64,000 bases of DNA from Lentzea terrae (GTDB taxonomy: Bacteria > Actinomycetota > Actinomycetes > Mycobacteriales > Pseudonocardiaceae), in NCBI RefSeq assembly GCF_003265345.1, contig NZ_QFWW01000002.1, positions 298,863 through 362,862 of the forward strand. The letters run 5' to 3'. Shown here piece by piece: positions 23,400 through 29,909 of this stretch (the first letter of the stretch is position 1; each line of letters starts with the position of its first letter). The notes below the pieces were generated by a model, which worked only from the letters and a program-made list of their open reading frames with translations, did not search any database and was not told the DNA's origin. The translations under genes and the position numbers were made by a program.

Positions 23400-24203
23400 T
23401 CAGACCTTTCGGCGAGCGAAGAACCGCTCCCCCGACTTTTGCAGTTCGAGGTCCTGGGCGAACGTCTTTGAGAGGTTTTCCTCAGTGAGGACGTCGTCGA
23501 GCAGGCCCTGAGCCACGATCGAGCCCTCCCGCAGCAGCAACGCGTGCGTGAACCCAGGCGGGATCTCCTCGACGTGGTGCGTGACCAGCACCATCGCCGG
23601 CGCGTCCGGGTCGAGCGCGAGTTCGGAGAGCTTCGCGACGAGGTCCTCGCGGCCGCCCAGGTCGAGGCCGGCGGCGGGCTCGTCCAGCAGCAGCATCTCG
23701 GGGTCGGTCATCAACGCGCGGGCGATCAGCGTGCGCTTGCGCTCGCCCTCGCTCAGCGTGCCGTAGAGGCGGTCGGCGAGGTGCTCGATGCCGAGCGTGC
23801 CGAGCAGCTCGCGGGCACGGTCGGTGTCCTGCTTGCCGTACTCCTCGCGCCACCGGCCGAGCACCGCGTAGCCGGCGGAGACGACGAGGTCCACGACCGT
23901 CTCGTCGCCGGGGACGCGGCCGTTCAGCGCCGCGGAGCACAGCCCGATCCGGGGCTTGAGCTCCTGGACGTCGGTCTTGCCCAGGCGTTCGCCCAGGAGG
24001 TGCACCTTGCCCCTGGTGGGGTGCAGCTCGGCGCTCGCGAGCCTCAGCAGGGTGGTCTTGCCCGCTCCGTTGGGGCCGAGCACGACCCAGCGCTCGTCCA
24101 GCTCCACGCTCCAGTCGATGTTGCCGACCAGCGTGTTCTTCCCTCGGCGGACCGACACGCCCGCCATGTGCACGACCAGATCTGTCACGTCGACGTCCGC
24201 CAC
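23400..24203 (-). CDS. ABC transporter ATP-binding protein (Rv3041c-like)
   Basis: A protein of 267 residues from GTG 24203. VLGPNGAGKTTLLRLA is the Walker A motif, LSEGERKRTLIARALM the ABC signature, EMLLLDEPAAGLDL Walker B, and MVLVTHHVEEI the H-loop. No permease gene is adjacent, as for its mycobacterial counterpart Rv3041c, so it is an orphan ATPase whose membrane partner is unknown; the signature resembles iron or molybdate-type importers (YlmA/ModF-like). The start was set at GTG 24203 because the conserved ABC fold begins just after it and GGGGAG lies upstream; an ATG 13 codons further upstream is an alternative. Confidence 0.87.
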   Translation of the reverse strand: MADVDVTDLVVHMAGVSVRRGKNTLVGNIDWSVELDERWVVLGPNGAGKTTLLRLASAELHPTRGKVHLLGERLGKTDVQELKPRIGLCSAALNGRVPGDETVVDLVVSAGYAVLGRWREEYGKQDTDRARELLGTLGIEHLADRLYGTLSEGERKRTLIARALMTDPEMLLLDEPAAGLDLGGREDLVAKLSELALDPDAPAMVLVTHHVEEIPPGFTHALLLREGSIVAQGLLDDVLTEENLSKTFAQDLELQKSGERFFARRKV

Positions 24204-24334
24204 GGGCTCATTCTCCCCAACCCCCTCTTCCGTCCCACCCATCGGGGTACACCCAAGGGGCTGTCGAGCGCGCGCTGGGCCGCCTGGCTGAACTCTCAAG
24301 TTTTTTGTCGGTGCCGGATGCCAAGATCGGAGGT

Positions 24335-26449
24335 ATGGCTACGCGACCCGAGTCCGAGGTGCTGGCAGGCCGTCCGTTCCCGCTGGGAGCACACGCCGAG
24401 GCGGGCGGTGTGCGGTTCGCCGTGACGTCCCATGTCGCCGACGCGGTCGAGGTCTGTCTCATCGGCGACGACGGCGCGGAGAAGCGGGTCGAGCTGACCG
24501 AACGAACGTTCGGTGTCTGGCACGGGCTGGTACCGGGGGTCACGCCGGGCCAGCGGTACGGGTTCCGGGTGCACGGGCCGTACGACACGGGGCGGGGGCT
24601 GCGGTGCAACCCGGCCAAGATCCTCGTGGACCCGTACGCGCGGCAGATCACCGGGAAGATCACCGATCTCCAGGCGTCGCTCGGGTACGTGGGCGACCCG
24701 ATGCACGGGCCGCCGTCCGCGATCGACTCGCTCGGCTCCGTCCCGCTCAGCGTCGTGAACTCGCCGGGTGGCGCGGACACCGGGGTCAGGCCCGAGGTGC
24801 CGTTCGAAGAGGCGGTCATCTACGAACTGCACGTCAAGGGGTTCACGAAGCGCCATCCGGACATCCCGGAGAAGCTGCGCGGCACGTACCTCGGGCTGGC
24901 GCATCCGGCGGCGATCGAGCACCTCACCCGGCTCGGGGTCACGAGCGTCGAACTGCTGCCGGTCCAGGCCTTTCAGGACGAACCGTCGCTGATCAGCCGC
25001 GACTCGAGCAACTACTGGGGCTACTCACCGCTCGGCTACTGCGCGCCGCACGCGGCATACGCGAGCGAGCCGGGCAACGAGATCCAGGAGTTCCGCACGA
25101 TGGTGGCGGCGCTGCACGCGGCCGGCATCGAGGTGTTGCTCGACGTCGTCTACAACCACACCTGCGAGGGCGGGCCGGACGGGCCGACGATCTGCTTCCG
25201 CGGGTTCGACGCGCCCGGCTACTACCTGCACGCGGGCGGTGGCAGCACGGTGGACATCACCGGGTGCGGCAACACGCTCGACGCCGGGTCGCCGCAGGTC
25301 GTGCGGCTGGTGACGGACTCGTTGCGGTACTGGGTCGACGAGATGGGCGTGGACGGGTTCCGGTTCGACCTGGCGTCGACGATGGGCCGGCCGGCGGGCG
25401 GGTTCTTCGACCGGGACAGCGCGCTGCTCACGGCCATCACGACGGATCCGGTGCTGTGCCGGGCGAAGTTGATCGCCGAGCCGTGGGACGCGACCGGGGA
25501 CGGGTACCGCGTCGGCGACTTCGGGGTGCAGTGGGCCGAGTGGAACGGGCGGTACCGCGACACGGTCAGGGACTTCTGGCGCGGGCACACGTCGGTGCGC
25601 GACCTGGCGTACCGGCTGTCGGGGTCCAGCGACCTCTACGCGGACGACCTGCGCAGGCCGTGGCAGTCGATCAACTTCATCACCGCGCACGACGGGTTCA
25701 CGTTGCGGGATCTGGTGTCCTACAACGACAAGCACAACGACGAGAACGGCGAGCAGAACCGCGACGGCACCAACGACAACCGGTCGTGGAACTGCGGGGC
25801 CGAGGGCGAGACGACGGATCCCGAGGTCCTCACGCTCAGGGCCAGGCAGGCGCGCAACCAGCTCGCCACGCTGTTGTTGTCCACCGGCACGCCGATGATG
25901 GTCGCCGGCGACGAGATGTGGCGGACGCAGGGCGGCAACAACAACCCCTACTGCCTCGACAACCGGGTGTCGTGGGTGGACTGGACGGAGACGGACGCGG
26001 GCAAGGCGTTGCTCGGGTTCACGCAGAAGGTCATCGACCTGCGGGCCAGTTCGCCGGCACTGCGGCAGCCGGAGTTCTTCGAGGGTCGCACAACGCCCAG
26101 CGGCAACCCCGACCTGGTGTGGTTCCGGCCGGACGGGCAGGAGATGGCCGAGACCGACTGGTTCGACGAGGGCCGGCGGACGCTCGGCATGTTCATCGAC
26201 GGCTCGAACTGCCTCTCGCGCACCCGCGACGGTGAGCTGGTGTCGGACGACTCGTGGCTCTTGCTCATGCACGCCGGAGCGGACGCCATCACGGTGACGC
26301 TGCCGCACGAGCGGTACGGGCCCTCGTACGAGCCGTTCCTCGACACGACGACTCCGGACGGCTCCCCTGCCGATCCCGGCGGCCTGCTGCCGGGGTCGAA
26401 ACTGACGCTGGAACCGCGCTCGCTGCTCCTGCTGCGGATGCCGCGCTGA
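24335..26449 (+). CDS. glgX: Glycogen debranching enzyme GlgX
   Basis: A GH13_11 enzyme of 704 residues. After an N-terminal beta-sandwich (FPLGAHAEAGGVRFAVTSHV), the barrel has LLDVVYNHTCEG (region I), GFRFDLAST with the nucleophile Asp (region II), LIAEPWDATGDGYRVGDF with the acid Glu (region III) and NFITAHDGFTLRDLVSYN (region IV). It hydrolyses alpha-1,6 branches of glycogen limit dextrins left by phosphorylase; glgP lies 5 kb downstream on the other strand. GGAGGT directly abuts the ATG, too close for a ribosome site, but CAAGAT seven bases upstream could be a -10 element for leaderless initiation. Confidence 0.95.
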   Translation: MATRPESEVLAGRPFPLGAHAEAGGVRFAVTSHVADAVEVCLIGDDGAEKRVELTERTFGVWHGLVPGVTPGQRYGFRVHGPYDTGRGLRCNPAKILVDPYARQITGKITDLQASLGYVGDPMHGPPSAIDSLGSVPLSVVNSPGGADTGVRPEVPFEEAVIYELHVKGFTKRHPDIPEKLRGTYLGLAHPAAIEHLTRLGVTSVELLPVQAFQDEPSLISRDSSNYWGYSPLGYCAPHAAYASEPGNEIQEFRTMVAALHAAGIEVLLDVVYNHTCEGGPDGPTICFRGFDAPGYYLHAGGGSTVDITGCGNTLDAGSPQVVRLVTDSLRYWVDEMGVDGFRFDLASTMGRPAGGFFDRDSALLTAITTDPVLCRAKLIAEPWDATGDGYRVGDFGVQWAEWNGRYRDTVRDFWRGHTSVRDLAYRLSGSSDLYADDLRRPWQSINFITAHDGFTLRDLVSYNDKHNDENGEQNRDGTNDNRSWNCGAEGETTDPEVLTLRARQARNQLATLLLSTGTPMMVAGDEMWRTQGGNNNPYCLDNRVSWVDWTETDAGKALLGFTQKVIDLRASSPALRQPEFFEGRTTPSGNPDLVWFRPDGQEMAETDWFDEGRRTLGMFIDGSNCLSRTRDGELVSDDSWLLLMHAGADAITVTLPHERYGPSYEPFLDTTTPDGSPADPGGLLPGSKLTLEPRSLLLLRMPR

Positions 26450-26503
26450 CCAGGTTGTGGACGCTCTAGCCACGCTCCGAGAACGTCTGGCACCATCACG
26501 CCC

Positions 26504-26590
26504 GTGGTCGTCTACTGCTGGACCGACCGCACGATCGACCTCGTGCTCGTGGCGTCGTGCGGGTGTAGCTCGACGCGACGCATGCGCTGA
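26504..26590 (+). CDS. Putative cysteine-responsive leader peptide (28 residues)
   Basis: A small open frame starting at GTG 26504 reads MVVYCWTDRTIDLVLVASCG followed by CSSTRRMR and a stop. The core RTIDLVLVASCGC matches the pattern of actinobacterial leader peptides (RR-H/T-[IV]DL-x-x-VAS-x-x-C) found before sulfur-metabolism operons. Cys codons fall at 26558-26560 and 26564-26566, and an 11-bp hairpin (26572-26606) covers the stop codon. The cysteine dioxygenase gene begins 59 bases after the stop. This suggests translation-coupled control by cysteine supply. A candidate -10 (CACCAT) lies seven bases before the GTG. Too short for standard gene calling. Confidence 0.7.
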   Translation: MVVYCWTDRTIDLVLVASCGCSSTRRMR

Positions 26591-26606
26591 GTCGCTGCGT
26601 CGCGTC
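26572..26606 (+). promoter_or_regulatory. Attenuator-like hairpin overlapping the leader peptide stop
   Basis: GACGCGACGCA at 26572-26582 pairs perfectly with TGCGTCGCGTC at 26596-26606 around a 13-base loop that contains the leader peptide stop codon. A ribosome stalled at the Cys codons just upstream, or terminating normally, would change whether it forms. Confidence 0.6.
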
Positions 26607-26649
26607 TTGATCGCTACCCCGCAAGGAGACGCCATCAGGAGCGAGCCCG

Positions 26650-27237
26650 GTGACTTCGACCTACCCTGTTCAAGATCAATTCGACCTGCACCCGGCGCTG
26701 GACAGCCAGTTGCTGCGTGACGTGATCCACCCGTCCCGATCGCTGTGGACGCCGCGCGAGCTGCGCGACCTGACCTCGTTCGTGGCCAGCGAGCTGACCA
26801 CGGGCCTGCTGTCGATCCTCGAGTACTCGACCGAACGCCGGTGGTGGGCGCGGCTGGGCCTGACCGAGGGCGTCGAGCTGTGGCTGCTGTCGTGGCTGCC
26901 CGGTCAGGGCACCGAGCCGCACGACCACGGCGGCTCTGCGGGCTCGTTCACCGTGCTGACCGGCCGGCTGAACGAGGACTACCGCTACCCCGCGGGCCCG
27001 ATCCGCACCGCGGTCCGCGGCACCGGTGACGCGCTGGGCTTCGGGGCCGGGCGGGCGCATCAGGTGACGAACCCGTTCAACACCCCCGCCGCGACCGTGC
27101 ACGCCTACTCGCCGCCGCTCGTGCCGACCCGCGAGTACGCCTCGTTGCTCGACATCCCCGAGGAGATCCCGCCGCTGCCCGCGCAGCGCCTTCCCCTGTC
27201 CGAACTGCGTCAGCTGGCCGACCAGGAGGGCCCGTGA
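26650..27237 (+). CDS. Cysteine dioxygenase type I
   Basis: A cupin of 195 residues. EPHDHGGSAGSFTVLTG supplies the first two iron-binding histidines, and RAHQVTNPFN the third; TVHAYSPPL contains the conserved C-terminal His-Tyr region. It oxidises cysteine to cysteinesulfinate with oxygen. The GTG start overlaps nothing upstream and a Cys-containing leader peptide precedes it. It overlaps the rhodanese gene by four bases (GTGA), a pairing common in actinomycetes, which points to a cysteine-degradation and sulfane-sulfur unit. Confidence 0.93.
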   Translation: MTSTYPVQDQFDLHPALDSQLLRDVIHPSRSLWTPRELRDLTSFVASELTTGLLSILEYSTERRWWARLGLTEGVELWLLSWLPGQGTEPHDHGGSAGSFTVLTGRLNEDYRYPAGPIRTAVRGTGDALGFGAGRAHQVTNPFNTPAATVHAYSPPLVPTREYASLLDIPEEIPPLPAQRLPLSELRQLADQEGP

Positions 27238-27623
27238 GCAACGTCGACACCATCCTCGAAGAAGCGCGGTCGCACCTCAAGCGCCTCGAACCGCACGAGC
27301 TGCACCGGCGGAAAGACGCGCTGATCGTCGACATCCGGCCGATCCACAACCGGCTGGCCGAGGGCGAGATCGAGAACTCCGTCGTGGTCGAGCGGATCGT
27401 GCTGGAGTGGCGGCTGGACCCGGTGGGCGACTGGCGGCTGCCCGGTTTCGACGCCGACACGACGGTCGTCGTGGTGTGCAACGAGGGCTGGGCGTCGTCG
27501 CTGGCCGCTCGCGACCTGCAACGGATCGGGCTCGCCAACGCCACCGATCTCGTCGGCGGGTACCGCGGCTGGCGTGCGGCCGGGCTGCCGATCAGGGAGG
27601 GCGGCTCGCAGGCCGTGGTCTGA
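27234..27623 (+). CDS. Single-domain rhodanese (sulfurtransferase)
   Basis: A protein of 129 residues. The first strand is DALIVDIRPIHNRLAEGEI, and the active-site loop is VVVVCNEGWASSLAA with the persulfide-forming Cys. GYRGWRAAGLP is the usual C-terminal end of the rhodanese fold. It would transfer sulfane sulfur to cyanide or another acceptor. Coupled by a GTGA overlap to the cysteine dioxygenase gene, it probably handles sulfur released in cysteine catabolism. Confidence 0.93.
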   Translation: MSNVDTILEEARSHLKRLEPHELHRRKDALIVDIRPIHNRLAEGEIENSVVVERIVLEWRLDPVGDWRLPGFDADTTVVVVCNEGWASSLAARDLQRIGLANATDLVGGYRGWRAAGLPIREGGSQAVV

Positions 27624-27709
27624 GCCGACGGCGGATCAGCTGCCGACCGGGGAGGCGGCTGGCAGACCCGCACGTGGAACCGGTGCGGCGCCGGTAGCGT
27701 CTGCGAACC

Positions 27710-28831
27710 GTGACAGTTGTGCGCTGGGTCGTGACGGCCCTGGTCGTGGTCGGCACGATCGCGTGGACCCTCTGGGACTTCCACCTCGGTCTGGCCGGGG
27801 CGCTGGTCGGCCTGCTGCTCGAACTCACCGCGGTGCAGGCGGGTCTGGCGCTCGGCGCGGTCCTCTTCGGACTCCGGATCACCCACGTGATCATCGGGCT
27901 GGGCAGCGAGGTCAAGTCGTGGACCAAGACGCACCAGCGGATCGTGCTGCGCAACATCCCGGTGCTGGCCACGATCGGCATCACCGGGCTGAAGCCGGGC
28001 GTGCGCAGGCGGACTGTCCGCACCGGAGCGTTCTCGATGGTCTTCTGCGCGGCGATCGCGGCGGCCACCTGGCTCGCGACGGGGTCGGCGTTCGGCAAGG
28101 GCATGGCGCTGGCCGCCACGGCGTGCTTCCTCCTGCAGCTGGCGCCGATCGAGCGGCCGGGTAACACCAGCCTGGGCTGGTTCGTGTTCAAGCTGCCGAA
28201 GCTGTCCGGACGGCGGCTCGGCGAGCTGGAGGCGCGGCCGCGGGTGCTGGCGGGGATGGACGCCTACCACCGCGGTGACCTCGACGAGGCCGAGCGGATC
28301 TACGACGAGCTGGTGCGGGACCACCCGGACCTGATCACCGTGGTCGGGCTCAAGGTCGTGACCACGTGCGCCCGGCAGAAGTACCTGGACGCACTGCAGA
28401 CGGTGATCGGGCTGAACGGGCGGCAGGACCTCAACGCGCGCGAGCTCGCGTTCATCATGGCCACCACCGCGGGCATCGCGGTGCTGGCGGTGGAGGCCGG
28501 CCAGTTCCCCGCGGAGGTCGGCCTCGAAACCGCGCGCAACATGCTCAACAACGCCTACGAGGCCGGCTACCCCAAGCACCGGGCGAACGGGACGCTGGCG
28601 ATCATGGCTCTGCTCGAGGGCGACACCGCGAAGGCCAGGCAGCTCGGCGGCTGGGCGGCCGAGTCGAGCGAGAACGCACTGGGACGCGCCGACGACCTGG
28701 CCACCATCGCGCGGGCGTGGATGGCGGACGGCAACAACGCGAAGGCCCGCGAGTTCGTGGCCGAAGCGCACGAGCTCGCGGGCTGGAGTCCGCGGGTGGC
28801 GGCGACCCGCGCCCGTCTCGAGATCAGCTGA
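27710..28831 (+). CDS. Membrane protein with TPR-like helical domain
   Basis: A protein of 373 residues. Residues of about 1-65 contain two membrane segments (WVVTALVVVGTIAWTLWDF; ALVGLLLELTAVQAGLALGA), and about 105-145 contain two more. The C-terminal ~190 residues are TPR-like helical repeats, for example AGMDAYHRGDLDEAERIYDE, ALLEGDTAKARQLGGWAAE and AWMADGNNAKAREFVAEAHE, probably in the cytoplasm for protein contacts. Family not recognised. A TAGCGT -10 candidate lies nine bases before the GTG. A bidirectional terminator follows at 29009-29050. Confidence 0.75.
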   Translation: MTVVRWVVTALVVVGTIAWTLWDFHLGLAGALVGLLLELTAVQAGLALGAVLFGLRITHVIIGLGSEVKSWTKTHQRIVLRNIPVLATIGITGLKPGVRRRTVRTGAFSMVFCAAIAAATWLATGSAFGKGMALAATACFLLQLAPIERPGNTSLGWFVFKLPKLSGRRLGELEARPRVLAGMDAYHRGDLDEAERIYDELVRDHPDLITVVGLKVVTTCARQKYLDALQTVIGLNGRQDLNARELAFIMATTAGIAVLAVEAGQFPAEVGLETARNMLNNAYEAGYPKHRANGTLAIMALLEGDTAKARQLGGWAAESSENALGRADDLATIARAWMADGNNAKAREFVAEAHELAGWSPRVAATRARLEIS

Positions 28832-29008
28832 CCCGCCACCCGGCGGACATGTCCGCGAGTGCCGAGGCTAACGCCATCAGCCAGGCAAAAACGAATCGGT
28901 CGCACCATTGTGTGCAATTCCGAAAAGCGCTTGAACAGCCACCAACGGGTGACCGCGCAGGTCGTCACCGTTATTCCCAATTGTCCGGAATACTGCGGAC
29001 CGCGAACG

Positions 29009-29050
29009 GGGAAAGGGCCCGTCACCGAGACCGGTGACGGGCCCTTTCCC
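29009..29050. terminator. Bidirectional terminator between convergent genes
   Basis: Arms at 29009-29026 and 29033-29050 form a perfect 18-bp stem with a 6-base loop, between the TPR membrane protein gene (plus) and the small secreted protein gene (minus). The rest of 28832-29063 holds no gene. Confidence 0.9.
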
Positions 29051-29063
29051 ACCCCGCGTGAGA

Positions 29064-29609
29064 TCAGCTGTTCTCGACCGGCAGTGGCAAGCCGGGCAGC
29101 GCCGGGAGACCACCGGGCGGAGCCGGCAGGCCGCACTTGCTCAGCAGTTCGGTGACGGTCTTCAGCAACGTCGTCAGGATCCCGGTGATCTTTCCGACGT
29201 CGGGCAGGCCGCCACCCGCGGCGCCCAGGATCGTGCCGCCGAGGCCCGCGATGGTCGAGATCAGGTTCAGCACGACCGGCAGGCACTGGTCGACCGGGCC
29301 GCTGTACTCGACCGCCTTCACCGGCGCCGGCACCGGCAGCCCGCTGGTCGGCAGCGCCGGCAGACACCCGGAACTCTGCAGCGCTGTGACGAGGCCGAGC
29401 AGATCACCGATCAACGGTGTCACCGCGCCGACGTTCGGGATGGGCAACAGGCTGCCGACGACTTTCGTGAGCTTCCCGGCGAGGTCCTGCACGATCCCGG
29501 CGCAGGCGGCTGGGAGTTCTGGCGCGGCGGGCGTCGCTCTGGCAGCCGGGATGGTGGAGGCGGTGAACAGAGCTGCGACGAGCGAGAGTGCGGTAATCGT
29601 TTTCTTCAC
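29064..29609 (-). CDS. Small secreted protein of unknown function
   Basis: A protein of 181 residues from GTG 29609. Residues of about 1-25 are a Sec signal peptide (basic KK, then a hydrophobic core, ending PAARA). The mature part is rich in Leu, Gly and Pro, with amphipathic leucine-rich helices (LAGKLTKVVGSLLPIPN; LTTLLKTVTELLSKCG) and four Cys that could make two disulfides. The C-terminus is a PGLPLPVENS tail. AGGAAGAAGG seven bases upstream decides for this GTG over an in-frame TTG at 29627. I do not recognise the family; it resembles other small exported proteins of Pseudonocardiaceae in composition only. Confidence 0.75.
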   Translation of the reverse strand: MKKTITALSLVAALFTASTIPAARATPAAPELPAACAGIVQDLAGKLTKVVGSLLPIPNVGAVTPLIGDLLGLVTALQSSGCLPALPTSGLPVPAPVKAVEYSGPVDQCLPVVLNLISTIAGLGGTILGAAGGGLPDVGKITGILTTLLKTVTELLSKCGLPAPPGGLPALPGLPLPVENS

Positions 29610-29848
29610 GGCTACCTTCTTCCTCAATGCGCAATTCGCTGGAGCCGCGCCGGAAATGCCGTCTAGGAATTCTGGTGCGGTTCATTCCATGCGACAGAGC
29701 GTATGCCTGCACACGCGCCCCTACCAGCGGAGATCAGGAATTCACCCGCCCGAAAAAGTCATCATTCGATTGAGGGAAGGCGCTGAATCGAGAACGCGCT
29801 TGAGCCAGGTCACGAGCAGTGAACAGGAAACAAAGAAGACGAACACAT
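29610..29848. other. Intergenic region, comparatively AT-rich
   Basis: About 240 bases without a gene, noticeably less GC-rich than the neighbouring genes, between the start of the secreted protein gene and the glgP terminator. It should hold the promoter of the secreted protein gene. No inverted repeat or clear promoter element stands out. Confidence 0.4.
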
Positions 29849-29891
29849 CAGGGCATCCAGCCCGCCGTTTGAACGCGAACTGGATGCCCTG
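29849..29891 (-). terminator. Terminator after glgP
   Basis: CAGGGCATCCAG at 29849-29860 pairs perfectly over 12 bp with 29880-29891 around a 19-base loop, starting 19 bases beyond the glgP stop. Confidence 0.8.
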
Positions 29892-29909
29892 TGTTGATCT
29901 AAGGCCTGG

